Made by a program: the position numbers and the translations under genes. A DNA stretch of 64,000 bases from Geodermatophilus telluris (GTDB lineage: Bacteria > Actinomycetota > Actinomycetes > Mycobacteriales > Geodermatophilaceae). The stretch lies in contig NZ_FMZF01000002.1 of NCBI RefSeq assembly GCF_900102745.1, positions 248,001 through 312,000 of the forward strand. Direction: 5' to 3'. Shown here piece by piece: positions 25,560 to 33,811 of this stretch. Position 1 is the first letter of the stretch. Each line of letters opens with the position of its first letter. Below the pieces are notes generated by a model. That model saw only the letters and a program-made list of their open reading frames with translations, ran no database searches and was not told where the DNA came from.

Positions 25560-27614
25560 GTGCGCCGGTTCACCCTGGTCGTCGGTGTGCTGGCGGTCCT
25601 CGTCCTGCTCGCCCCCCCGGCGTCCGCCGTCCCGCCCTTCGACGTGCCGGGCCAGGTCACCGACCAGAGCGGTGTCGGGTTGGACGAGGCTCGGGTGCAG
25701 GACGCGCTGGACGAGCTGCGCGAGGCCACGGGGACCCAGTTGTTCGTCGTCTTCACCGAGTCCTTCGACGGGCTCGACGGCGACAGCTGGACCGAGGAGG
25801 CGGCGCGGCTGTCCGGGCTCGGTGGCAGCGACGTCATGTTCGCCGTCGCCACGGAGGGTCGGTACGGCTTCTCGGTCGACGAGTCCCGGTACACGCGTGC
25901 CGGGGTGCAGACCATGGCCGAGAGCCGCGTCGAGCCGTTGCTGGCCGACCGGGACTGGACCGCGGCGACCGTCGCGTTCGCCGAGGGTCTGCAGGGTCTC
26001 GCAGCGGACACCGGCGCCGGTGCCGGGACCGGCGGCGGGGGAGGTGGTGGCTCGGCCCTGGTCGTCGTGGGGCTGCTCGCGGTCGGCCTGCTCGTGCTGG
26101 TGCTCGTCGCCCGGGCCCGCAGTCGGCGCCGTGCGCTGGAGCCCCCGCCGGTGACCCGACTGCAGCGGCCCGACCCGTACGCCGGCGTCCCCACCGAGGA
26201 GCTGCAGGGCCGGGCGAGCGCCGCGCTGCTCGAGCTCGACGAGGCGGTGACGACCTCGCAGCTGGACCTCGACTTCGCCAGGCTGCAGTACGGCGAGGCC
26301 GCCGTCGCCGGGTTCGGGGAGGCGCTGGCGCAGTCACGGCAGGAGCTCACCCGGGCGTTCACGCTGCGCCAGCAGCTCGACGACGAGATCCCGGAGGACG
26401 AGCCGACGCGGCGGGCGATGGTCACCGAGATCCTCCAGCTGACCGCCGCGGCCGACGAGCGGCTCGACGCCCAGGCCGAGGCCTTCGCCCAGCTGCGCGA
26501 CCTCGAGCGCACCGCGCCGCAGGTGCTCGAGGGGCTGGCACCGCGGATCACCGCACTGCACGGCCGGCTGCCGCAGGACGAGCAGCGGGCGGCCCGGCTG
26601 CAGCGCCGCTACGCCGCCTCGGCGGTGGCGCCGGTGGCCGCCAACCTCGACCAGGCCCGCGCCCGGCTGGCCGCCGCCGAGCAGGAGGTCGCCGAGGCCC
26701 GCGCCGCGCTGGACGCCGGCCGGCCGGGCGAGGCGGTGGGTGACCTGCGGGCCGCGGAGGACGCGATCGCCCAGGTGGGCACGCTGCTCGACGCCGTCGG
26801 CCGGCTCGAGCGCGACCTGGAGGCGGCCACCGCGCGCCTGCCGCAGGTGCGCGCCGGGACCGAGGAGGACCTCGCCGAGGCCCGGGCGCTGGCCGCGTCC
26901 GGCGACGCCGGCGGCCTGCGGCCGCAGATCGCCCGCGCGGAGGCCGCCCTGACCGGCGCCGACGAGGCGATGGGCACCGGCGGCGGCGCCCTCCCCGACC
27001 CGCTGGCCGCGCTGCGCCGGCTGGAGGAGGCCGGCCTCGCGCTGGAGCAGGCGCTCGCCGTGGCCCGCGACGCGCAGACCCGCGCGCGGCGGGCCGCGGC
27101 CGCGCTCGACCAGACGCTGCTGCGGGCGCGCTCCACCGTGGCCGCGGCGGCCGACTTCGTCGCCACCCGCCGGGGTGCGGTCGGGCCCGAGGCGCGCACC
27201 CGGCTCGCCGAGGCCCAGCGCCACCTCGACGTCGCCGCCGGTGCCGGCCGCAGCGACCCCGAGGGCGCGCTGCGCGAGGCCCAGCTGGCCGACCAGCTGG
27301 CCCAGCAGGCGCTGCAGCTCGCGCAGGACGACGTCGCGACCTGGTCCAGCGGATACGGCGGCGGGTACGGGGGTGGCGGGTACGGCGGCGGCTTCGGGCC
27401 GGGGTACGCGCCGGGGTACGGCGGCCGCGGCGGCGTGGACCTCGGCAGCCTGGTGCTCGGCGGCATCCTGGCCGGCGGGATGCGCGGCGGCATCAGCGGC
27501 GGGAGCCGCGGTGGCGGCTTCGGTGGCGGCTTCGGCGGTGGCGCCGGCGGCGGCCGTCCCCGGGGTGGCGGGTTCGGCGGTTCACGCAGGCGATCCGGCG
27601 GCGGCCGCTTCTGA
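25560..27614 (+). CDS. TPM-domain membrane protein with coiled-coil and Gly-rich tail
   Basis: A 684-residue protein. A signal peptide (1-21, ending PPASA) precedes an extracytoplasmic TPM domain (about 25-145; TDQSGVGLDEARVQDALDEL, then GTQLFVVFTESFDG). A Gly-rich linker and one membrane helix (about 160-182, ALVVVGLLAVGLLVLVLVA) lead to about 400 cytoplasmic residues of Ala/Glu/Arg/Leu-rich helix, probably coiled coil. The last 85 residues are almost all Gly, Tyr, Arg and Phe. TPM domains have been linked to phosphatase activity and photosystem or respiratory complex repair, but bacterial roles are open. GTG 25560 follows GGAGG at 5-nt spacing. Confidence 0.8.
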   Translation: MRRFTLVVGVLAVLVLLAPPASAVPPFDVPGQVTDQSGVGLDEARVQDALDELREATGTQLFVVFTESFDGLDGDSWTEEAARLSGLGGSDVMFAVATEGRYGFSVDESRYTRAGVQTMAESRVEPLLADRDWTAATVAFAEGLQGLAADTGAGAGTGGGGGGGSALVVVGLLAVGLLVLVLVARARSRRRALEPPPVTRLQRPDPYAGVPTEELQGRASAALLELDEAVTTSQLDLDFARLQYGEAAVAGFGEALAQSRQELTRAFTLRQQLDDEIPEDEPTRRAMVTEILQLTAAADERLDAQAEAFAQLRDLERTAPQVLEGLAPRITALHGRLPQDEQRAARLQRRYAASAVAPVAANLDQARARLAAAEQEVAEARAALDAGRPGEAVGDLRAAEDAIAQVGTLLDAVGRLERDLEAATARLPQVRAGTEEDLAEARALAASGDAGGLRPQIARAEAALTGADEAMGTGGGALPDPLAALRRLEEAGLALEQALAVARDAQTRARRAAAALDQTLLRARSTVAAAADFVATRRGAVGPEARTRLAEAQRHLDVAAGAGRSDPEGALREAQLADQLAQQALQLAQDDVATWSSGYGGGYGGGGYGGGFGPGYAPGYGGRGGVDLGSLVLGGILAGGMRGGISGGSRGGGFGGGFGGGAGGGRPRGGGFGGSRRRSGGGRF

Positions 27615-27708
27615 CCCCTGCACTCTCGCGGACTCGCGCGCGGCGGGGCGGTGGGACTGTCGGCTCCGAGTGGCACGGTGACCTCCCCCGACACCCGAGG
27701 AGGCGACG

Positions 27709-28455
27709 ATGCCCACCCGTGACACCCCCTGGCCCGACGGCACGCCCTGCTGGATCGACTACGGCGCCCACGACGTCGCCGCGGCCAAGACCTTCTACGG
27801 CGACCTGCTGGGCTGGGACTGGACGGAGGACAGCCCCGAGTTCGGCGGCTACGTCAACGCGCTCAGGAACGGCCGCCAGGCCGCCGGCCTCGGCCCGCTG
27901 ATGGAGCCGGGCGCCTCCCCGTCGTGGACGACGTACTTCGCCGCCGCCGACGCCGCCGCCACGTGCGACCGCATCCGGGCGGCCGGCGGCACCGTCGTCG
28001 TCGAGCCGATGGAGGTCGGCCCGATGGGCACGATGGTCGTGGCCCGCGACCCGCAGGGGAACCAGTTCGGCCTGTGGCAGGCCGGCACGCACACCGGCGT
28101 GCAGGTGCACAACGAGCCCGGCGCGCTGGCGTGGAACGAGGCCGCGGTCGACGACCCCGCCGCCGCGCGCGAGTTCTACGCCACGGTCTTCGGCTTCCGC
28201 TACGCCGAGGTCCCCGGCGCCGAGGGGTACACCACCTTCGCGCTCGGCGACCGCCCGGTCGGCGGGCTCGGCGGCACCAGCCCCGGGGCGGCGAAGGGGT
28301 GGGCCACCTGCTTCTCCGTCGCCTCCGCCGACGACACCGTCGCCGCGGTCGAGGCCGCCGGGGGAACGGTCACGATGGCGCCGATGGACACCGAGTTCGG
28401 CCGCTTCGCCGTCGTCACCGACCCGTGGGGTGCCTCCTTCGAGGTCATGCAGTAG
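27709..28455 (+). CDS. VOC-family protein (two glyoxalase-fold domains)
   Basis: A 248-residue protein with two tandem vicinal-oxygen-chelate modules. The first runs about 8-125 (PCWIDYGAHDVAAAKTFYGDLLGW and DPQGNQFGLWQ), the second about 135-247 (AWNEAAVDDPAAAREFYATVFGF and DPWGASFEVMQ). This matches the CFP30B-like subgroup of actinobacteria. Metal-binding Glu/His residues are partly replaced, so catalysis is uncertain and it could be a binding protein. The ATG at 27709 has GAGGAGG upstream. It converges on the PPOX gene. Confidence 0.85.
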   Translation: MPTRDTPWPDGTPCWIDYGAHDVAAAKTFYGDLLGWDWTEDSPEFGGYVNALRNGRQAAGLGPLMEPGASPSWTTYFAAADAAATCDRIRAAGGTVVVEPMEVGPMGTMVVARDPQGNQFGLWQAGTHTGVQVHNEPGALAWNEAAVDDPAAAREFYATVFGFRYAEVPGAEGYTTFALGDRPVGGLGGTSPGAAKGWATCFSVASADDTVAAVEAAGGTVTMAPMDTEFGRFAVVTDPWGASFEVMQ

Positions 28456-28482
28456 GAGGACCCCGTCGGCCGTCCCGGCGGG

Positions 28483-28911
28483 TCAGGAGCGCAGCTGCCC
28501 GTAGGTGTGCTCCGGGGTGAACCGGACGACGAGGCGCCGGTCGGCCACCATCGCCGACCGGTAATCCTCCCAGTCCTCGTGCTCCCCGGAGACACCGCGG
28601 TAGTAGGCGACGAGCTCGTCGGCCGCGGCGTCGTGCGGGTCGGCGGCCACCGGGGTGAGCTCCGCGGTGCCCTCGACGGCCACCCACGACCAGAAGTCCG
28701 GCGAGGACACGTGCAGGGTCACCCGCGGGTCGGCCTGCAGGTTGCGCGTCTTGGCCCGGTCGGCGGTCACCGACACCCGGAACAGCCGCTGCGCCGGGTC
28801 GTAGGCGTAGCCGACGTTGGACAGCTGCGGCCGGCCGTCGCGCTTGACGGTGGCCAGCACGCCCCAGCGGTGCTCGGCGAGGAAGGCCAGGTGCCGGTCG
28901 TCGGCGCTCAC
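28483..28911 (-). CDS. PPOX-class F420-dependent flavin/deazaflavin reductase
   Basis: A 142-residue split-barrel protein of the pyridoxamine-phosphate-oxidase-like F420 family. Typical stretches are FLAEHRWGVLATVKRDGRPQ near the N-terminus, KTRNLQADPRVTLHV, and the C-terminal VVRFTPEHTYGQLRS. Such enzymes reduce diverse substrates with F420H2. The GTG at 28911 overlaps the upstream pirin stop by 4 nt, so the two are coexpressed. The substrate is unknown. Confidence 0.85.
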   Translation of the reverse strand: MSADDRHLAFLAEHRWGVLATVKRDGRPQLSNVGYAYDPAQRLFRVSVTADRAKTRNLQADPRVTLHVSSPDFWSWVAVEGTAELTPVAADPHDAAADELVAYYRGVSGEHEDWEDYRSAMVADRRLVVRFTPEHTYGQLRS

Positions 28912-29876
28912 CGGACCCGCCCCCGGGCCCGCAGCGGCACCGACGGCAGCGCCGGCGCGAGCTGGCGGTCGCCCTCGTAGCCCTCGACGACGCCGAAGCG
29001 TGCGTCCTCGGCGTTCCACTGCTCGGCGTAGGCGGTGATCTCCTCGCCCGAGCGGCCGACGAAGTTCCACCACATGACCAGCTGCTCCTCGAAGGGCTCG
29101 CCGCCGAGCAGCAGCAGTCTCGCGGCCGCCTCGGTCCGGATCCGCACCGACCGGCGGCCGGTGCCGAGGTAGACCATCGCGCCGTGGGCCAGCGGCGCGC
29201 CCTCGACGTCGGCCCCGCCGGAGGCGCCGAGCAGGGCGTGCTCGAAGTCCGGCTCCAGCGGCAGCTCGACGTCGGCGCCGGCGGCGAGGTCGAGGTCGAC
29301 GCCGAGGATCGGGGTGTGCGCCGTCGCCGGCGACGTCGCCCCGCCGAGGTCCCCCATCAGCACGGTGGCGGTGACGCCGTCGGAGGTGAAGCCCGGCAGC
29401 GCGGCGTGGTGCTCGAAGGCCGGCGCGGTGTCGCGCGCGGAGCCGGGCAGCGCCACCCACAGCTGCGCGCCGTGCAGGTAGCGCGGGTGCGGCACCGGCG
29501 ACTGCTCGGAGTGTGCGATGCCGTGGCCGGCGGTCATCAGCGCCAGCTCCCCCGGGCCGAAGGTGACGTCGCTGCCCAGCGAGTCGCGGTGGTGCACCCT
29601 GCCCTGCAGCAGCCAGGACACCGTCTGCAGTCCGGTGTGCGGGTGCGGCGGGACCTGCATGCCGGGGCCGCCGGCGACGTCGTCGGGGCCGTAGTGGTCG
29701 ACGAAGGCCCAGGCGCCGACCATCCGCCGTCCCAGCGTGGGCAGCAGGCGGCGGACCATCGTGCCCTCCCCCAGGGGCACCTGCTTGCCGGGCAGCAGGT
29801 CGAGGGCGGGGCCCGCGGCGGTGTCGGCCAGGCCGCCCACCTCGCGCGGGCTGGGGCGGGGTTCGGTGGTGCTCAC
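28908..29876 (-). CDS. Pirin-family cupin protein (first copy)
   Basis: A 322-residue bicupin. The N-terminal cupin carries the pirin metal motif: GAWAFVDHYGPDD, PHPHTGLQTVSWLLQG with the His ligands, and MTAGHGIAHSEQSP. The C-terminal pirin domain follows (VMWWNFVGRSGEEI). Pirins include quercetin dioxygenase-like enzymes and redox-sensing regulators. The GTG at 29876 has GGAGG upstream. It is followed without gap by the F420 protein gene and preceded by the DUF5996 gene 27 nt upstream. Confidence 0.9.
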   Translation of the reverse strand: MSTTEPRPSPREVGGLADTAAGPALDLLPGKQVPLGEGTMVRRLLPTLGRRMVGAWAFVDHYGPDDVAGGPGMQVPPHPHTGLQTVSWLLQGRVHHRDSLGSDVTFGPGELALMTAGHGIAHSEQSPVPHPRYLHGAQLWVALPGSARDTAPAFEHHAALPGFTSDGVTATVLMGDLGGATSPATAHTPILGVDLDLAAGADVELPLEPDFEHALLGASGGADVEGAPLAHGAMVYLGTGRRSVRIRTEAAARLLLLGGEPFEEQLVMWWNFVGRSGEEITAYAEQWNAEDARFGVVEGYEGDRQLAPALPSVPLRARGRVR

Positions 29877-29903
29877 GGTGGGGGCCTCCGGGCGGTGGGC
29901 GGG

Positions 29904-30815
29904 TCAGCGGGGTTCGGGCGCGGTGGGGCAGCGCAGCGCGGCGAGGTCCCAGCCGGCCCGGCGGGCGCCGGCGGTGTAGGCGCTCTCCAGGAAGTCCAGG
30001 ACGGTGGCGCGCGGGTCGGCCGCCGTCCGCACGTCCTCGTAGGGCAGCAGCGCGAGGTGGGCGCCCCGGCTCTCGATCCAGCGGGCCGCGGCCGGCCGGA
30101 GCGGCTCCTCGGCCAGGCCCGCCGGCTCGGGGGCGGTGTAGGAGTAGAACGCGGGCTCGGGGACCTGGGCGTCGCCGAACCAGAACCCCGCGCTGATCAC
30201 CTCGTGCGAGTAGGCCTCGCGGGTGACCGGGTCGACCGCCTCCGGCTGCGTCACCCGCTTGTCGGAGAAGCGGGTGACGGCGAGGTCGAAGGTGTGCCAG
30301 AAGTGGTGCACCGGGCTGGTCTTGGCGTAGCTGCGGCCGGCGAACTCCTCGAGCACCTGGGCCACCTGGCCGAGCACCACCCAGTAGCGGGTCACCGCGG
30401 CGCGGTCGTAGGCGCCGTGCTGCTCGTCCTCGGCGAACGGCGTGCGGTCGGCCAGGTCGAACGGCACGGGCTGCTCGACGGTCGCCGGCAGGCCGAGCGC
30501 CGACAGGCTGCCGAGCAGCTGGCGGTGGAACGCCGCCACGCTGAGGCCGGGCAGCGGGAAGGACGTCCGCCGTCCGTCGGCCACGGTGACCTCCAGCCGG
30601 TGGTCGACCAGGTCGAGGTCGACGGCGAAGACGGGGTCGAAGCCCATCGGTCGGGTGGTCAGGCCCCGGCCGGTGAGGTGGAACGGGACGTGCCACCAGT
30701 GGTTGCGCCGCGGCGCGTTGGCCAGCCGCAGCTTGCCGACGACCTGCAGGAACCGGTGCAGGGTCTCCTTGGTGTCGGACCACTCGGCCAGCGGGACGGG
30801 CGGGAAGACGGGCAC
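29904..30815 (-). CDS. DUF5996 family protein
   Basis: A 303-residue soluble protein of a family with no known function. Recognisable stretches are NHWWHVPFHLTGRGLTTRPM near residue 38 and SPVHHFWHTFDLAVTRFS near residue 168; the clustered His and Trp residues suggest metal binding or catalysis. I assign DUF5996 from memory of these motifs. The GTG at 30815 has AGGAG at 5-nt spacing. It heads a unit with the first pirin and the F420 protein; a hairpin at 30859-30890 separates it from the second pirin. Confidence 0.75.
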   Translation of the reverse strand: MPVFPPVPLAEWSDTKETLHRFLQVVGKLRLANAPRRNHWWHVPFHLTGRGLTTRPMGFDPVFAVDLDLVDHRLEVTVADGRRTSFPLPGLSVAAFHRQLLGSLSALGLPATVEQPVPFDLADRTPFAEDEQHGAYDRAAVTRYWVVLGQVAQVLEEFAGRSYAKTSPVHHFWHTFDLAVTRFSDKRVTQPEAVDPVTREAYSHEVISAGFWFGDAQVPEPAFYSYTAPEPAGLAEEPLRPAAARWIESRGAHLALLPYEDVRTAADPRATVLDFLESAYTAGARRAGWDLAALRCPTAPEPR

Positions 30816-30858
30816 GGGGTCTCCTGGCGTCGGGAGGGCGTCGCGGCCAGCATGCAGC

Positions 30859-30890
30859 CCCCGGCGGCGGCGCGGAAGCCGCCGCCGGGG
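30859..30890 (-). terminator. 13-bp hairpin terminator after the second pirin gene
   Basis: Arms CCCCGGCGGCGGC (30859-30871) and its complement (30878-30890) with a 6-nt loop, 8 nt beyond the stop of the pirin at 30898 on the minus strand. No T-tract. Confidence 0.6.
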
Positions 30891-30897
30891 ACCGGGC

Positions 30898-31887
30898 TCA
30901 CTGACCGGTCTCGCCGCGGACCGTGTCGTGGGGCACCCGGAGTGCGGGGACGCTGCCCAGGCGGCCGGCCCGGAAGTCGTCGAAGGCGTCGACGACCTCC
31001 TGCCGGGTGTTCATCACGAACGGCCCGTACATCGCGATCGGCTCCCGGATCGGCCGCCCGCCCAGGACGACGACGTCGAGCGCGGGCGTCCGCGACTCCT
31101 GGTGCACCGCGCCGCGCACCGTCACGGTGTCGCCGGGGCCGAGGACGGCGAGCTGCCCGGTGCGCACGGGCGCGGCGTCGATGCCGACCGACCCGGCGCC
31201 GGAGAGCACGTAGACCAGCGCGTTGAACGAGGGGTCCCAGGGCAGGTCGAGCGTCGCACCGGGGGAGACGGTGGCGTGCACCATCGCCATCGGCGTGTAG
31301 GTCGAGCCCGGCCCGCGGTGCCCGGCGACGTCGCCGGCGATCACCCGCAGGAAGGCGCCGGCGTCGGCGCTGGCCAGCAGCACCGACGCGTCGGCGCGCA
31401 GGTCCTGGTAGCGCGGCTCCACCCACTTCTGCGCGCGCGGCAGGTTCACCCACAGCTGCAGGCCGTGGAACAGCCCGCCGCTGGCCACCAGGTGCTCCGG
31501 CGGCCGCTCGATGTGCAGCACGCCGCCGCCGGCGGTCATCCACTGCGTGTCGCCGTTGCTGATCGTGCCGCCCCCGCCGTGGGAGTCGGCGTGCTCGAAG
31601 GTGCCGTCGATGATGTAGGTGACGGTCTCGAAGCCGCGGTGCGGGTGCCAGGAGGTGCCCTTCGGCTCGCCCGGCGCGTACTCCACCTCGCCCATCTGGT
31701 CCATGTGGAGGAACGGGTCGAGGTCGCGCAGGTCGACGCCGGCGAAGGCGCGGCGCACCGGGAAGCCCTCGCCCTCGAAGCCCGACGGCGCGGTGGTCAC
31801 CGAGCGGGTGCGACGCCGGACGGTGCGCGGCGCGGGCAGCGGCACGCGGGGGAGGGTGGTGGTGTCCTCGACGGTCACGGCAGGCAT
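30898..31887 (-). CDS. Pirin-family cupin protein (second copy)
   Basis: A 329-residue pirin, distinct from the neighbour ending at 28908. The metal motif is clear: DPFLHMDQMGEVEYAPGE, HPHRGFETVTYIIDGTFEH and MTAGGGVLHIERP, then the C-terminal cupin (VYVLSGAGSVGIDA) and the pirin_C signature EPIAMYGPFVMNTRQEV. I chose ATG 31887 because AGGAGG precedes it by 6 nt. A TTG at 31914 would lie inside a palindrome that looks like an operator. The palindrome suggests control by a MarR-type repressor. Confidence 0.9.
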   Translation of the reverse strand: MPAVTVEDTTTLPRVPLPAPRTVRRRTRSVTTAPSGFEGEGFPVRRAFAGVDLRDLDPFLHMDQMGEVEYAPGEPKGTSWHPHRGFETVTYIIDGTFEHADSHGGGGTISNGDTQWMTAGGGVLHIERPPEHLVASGGLFHGLQLWVNLPRAQKWVEPRYQDLRADASVLLASADAGAFLRVIAGDVAGHRGPGSTYTPMAMVHATVSPGATLDLPWDPSFNALVYVLSGAGSVGIDAAPVRTGQLAVLGPGDTVTVRGAVHQESRTPALDVVVLGGRPIREPIAMYGPFVMNTRQEVVDAFDDFRAGRLGSVPALRVPHDTVRGETGQ

Positions 31888-31901
31888 GGCCGGCCTCCTC
31901 T

Positions 31902-31915
31902 GTTGAGAGCTCAAC
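31902..31915. promoter_or_regulatory. Palindromic operator before the second pirin gene
   Basis: GTTGAG and CTCAAC (31902-31907 and 31910-31915) form a 14-bp inverted repeat with a 2-bp centre, right upstream of the pirin ribosome binding site. TTGAG/CTCAA half-sites are typical of MarR-family repressors; no MarR gene is in the window, so the regulator would be encoded elsewhere. Confidence 0.5.
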
Positions 31916-31996
31916 TAGTGGGGACCGTAGCACCGGAGCGGCCCCCTGTGTTCCCGGCGCGGTTTGCCGCGCCGGCGATCCGGTCAGGCACCGGCC

Positions 31997-33034
31997 GTGG
32001 ACGCCGCCCACCGCCGGACCGGCTGCCCGAAGCGGATGGTCTTCGGGCCCTGCGGCGGCGTCCGCGACGAGGGTCGCTGCGAGGTCGCCGAGCACGCCTG
32101 CGTGTTCCTCGACGACCCCGCCCCGCCCTGGACCGCCCCGATGCCGGCGCTCGCCCCACCGCGACCGGGCAGCCTGCTCGACCGCGCCCGCACCCGGCCG
32201 GTGGTGCTCACCGACCTGACCGTGACGCCCTACGACCCCACCTCCCTCCGGCGGGTGGTGGAGGTGCTCGCCCCGGTCTCCGACGGGCTGCTGGTCGGCG
32301 AGCACGCCAACCGGCCCGACTTCCCGCCGACGTTCGTCGCCGCCGAGGTGCTCGACGCCGGCGGACGGCCGTGGACGACGCTCGCCTGCCGCGACCGCAA
32401 CCGCGTCGTCCTCGAGCAGGAGCTGGCGGGGCTGGCCGCCGTCGGTGTCGACGGCGTCCTGTGCGTGACCGGGGACGCGCGCGGCCCGGGCGTCCGCCCC
32501 GGCGTGACCCAGGTCTTCGACCTCGACGGCACCCGGCTGGCGGCGCTGGCGGCGGCCGCCGGGCTGACCGTCGCCGTCCCCGAGTCCCCCGCCACCCCGC
32601 CGGTGCCCCGTCGCCCGGCCCGGGTGGCGGACAAGCAGCGGGCGGGTGCCCAGGTGTGCGTCCTCAACCACGTCCGCACGCCGGCCGAGGTCGCGGTCTT
32701 CGTCGCGGCGGCGCGGCGGGCCGGGGCCACGCTGCCGTTCGTGGCCGCGGTCGCCGTCTACACCGACGAGCGCTCGGCGCGGGTGCTCCAGCGCTTCCCC
32801 GGCCTGCACGTCGACGACGCCGCCGTCGAGCAGGTGCTCGCCGCACCCGACCCCCGGGCGGCCGGCATCGCGGTCGCGGTCGCGGAGGCGCGGGCCCTGC
32901 TGACCGTCCCGGGGGTGGTCGGGGTCAACCTGTCCGGCCTGGCGTCGGACGGCGGCGAGGACGCCGGCGCGCGGGTGAAGGCGGAGGTCGCCGCCGCGAT
33001 CGGGGAGGCCGGGGAGATCGGGGAGGTCGGGTGA
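31997..33034 (+). CDS. MetV-like zinc motif fused to a methylenetetrahydrofolate reductase (MetF)-like barrel
   Basis: A 345-residue protein. The first 40 residues carry the methylenetetrahydrofolate reductase C-terminal/MetV motif, TGCPKRMVFGPCGGVRDEG, with Cys10, Cys19, Cys28 and Cys35 as possible metal ligands. The rest is a MetF-type TIM barrel: LLVGEHANRPDFPP, TTLACRDRNRVVLEQEL and GVLCVTGDARGP fit the folate and FAD sites. Canonical MetF makes 5-methyl-THF for methionine synthesis; this fused form may need a partner or a different donor. The GTG at 31997 lacks a strong ribosome site, and a TTG at 31964 is possible. Its stop overlaps the methyltransferase by 4 nt. Confidence 0.75.
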   Translation: MDAAHRRTGCPKRMVFGPCGGVRDEGRCEVAEHACVFLDDPAPPWTAPMPALAPPRPGSLLDRARTRPVVLTDLTVTPYDPTSLRRVVEVLAPVSDGLLVGEHANRPDFPPTFVAAEVLDAGGRPWTTLACRDRNRVVLEQELAGLAAVGVDGVLCVTGDARGPGVRPGVTQVFDLDGTRLAALAAAAGLTVAVPESPATPPVPRRPARVADKQRAGAQVCVLNHVRTPAEVAVFVAAARRAGATLPFVAAVAVYTDERSARVLQRFPGLHVDDAAVEQVLAAPDPRAAGIAVAVAEARALLTVPGVVGVNLSGLASDGGEDAGARVKAEVAAAIGEAGEIGEVG

Positions 33035-33795
33035 GCGAGCTGGAGAGCGAGGCGATGGAGGCCGAGTTCGGCACCGTCGCCGGCTGGACCGAGGAGGCCG
33101 TGCGGGCCCTCGGTGCCGAGCACGCGGTCCCGGCCGGGTGCCGGGGCACCGGCAGCGAGGCGGCGCTGCGCTGGCTCGCCGACCGGCTGGCGCTGACCCC
33201 GGGCAGCCGGGTGCTCGACGACGGCGCCGGCGTCGGCGGCCCCGCCGGGTGGCTGGCGGCCGACCGCGGCGTCCGCCCCGTCTGCGCCGAGCCGATGCAC
33301 GCCGCGGCGGGCGCGGCCCACCGGCTCTTCGGCCTGCCGTCGGTCACCGCGCTCGCGCAGCGGCTGCCCTTCGCCGACGCCGCGTTCGACGCGGCCTGGT
33401 GCCTCGGCGTGCTGTGCACGACGTCGGACAAGGCCGGCGCGCTGGCCGAGCTCCGGCGCGTGCTGACCGACGGCGGCCGGCTGGGCCTGCTGGTGTTCGT
33501 CGCCGACCGCCCGCTGCCGCCGCCGCTGCCCGAGGGCAACGACTTCCCGGCCGAGGCGGAGCTGCGGCAGCTCCTGGACGCGGCCGGGCTGCGGCTGGAC
33601 GAGACCGCCACCGCCGACCTGCACGACAGCCCGCCGGAGTGGGCCGCGCGCGCCGACGCGGTGGACGCCGAGGTGGCCCGCCGGCACGGGGGCGACCGGC
33701 GGTGGCGGGAGGCGCAGGAGCAGGCCGGGCGGGTGGGCCGGTTGCTCTCCGGCGGCGCGCTGCGGCCGTGGCTCGGGGTCGCCCGGGTGGGCTGA
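33031..33795 (+). CDS. SAM-dependent methyltransferase (class I, Methyltransf_11-like)
   Basis: A 254-residue methyltransferase. Motif I is LDDGAGVGGPAGWLA near residue 68, the post-I acidic position is replaced by CAEPM, and motif IV-like region is FADAAFDAAWCLGVLCT, followed by ELRRVLTDGGRLGLLVFV. Substrate unknown. The GTG at 33031 overlaps the MetF-like gene stop by 4 nt (GTGA), so the pair is coexpressed. A one-carbon link between the two (folate-derived methyl, SAM-derived methyl) is attractive but inferred. Confidence 0.85.
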   Translation: MSELESEAMEAEFGTVAGWTEEAVRALGAEHAVPAGCRGTGSEAALRWLADRLALTPGSRVLDDGAGVGGPAGWLAADRGVRPVCAEPMHAAAGAAHRLFGLPSVTALAQRLPFADAAFDAAWCLGVLCTTSDKAGALAELRRVLTDGGRLGLLVFVADRPLPPPLPEGNDFPAEAELRQLLDAAGLRLDETATADLHDSPPEWAARADAVDAEVARRHGGDRRWREAQEQAGRVGRLLSGGALRPWLGVARVG

Positions 33796-33811
33796 CCCGG
33801 GCGCCGGACGG

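Noticed and set aside
30442-33795. Open frame of 1117 codons on the plus strand
   Set aside because: It spans opposite-strand pirin genes and the MetF-like gene, is Arg/Pro/Gly-rich without domains in its first part, and only its last section is a real gene (the methyltransferase at 33031). High GC makes long antisense frames common.
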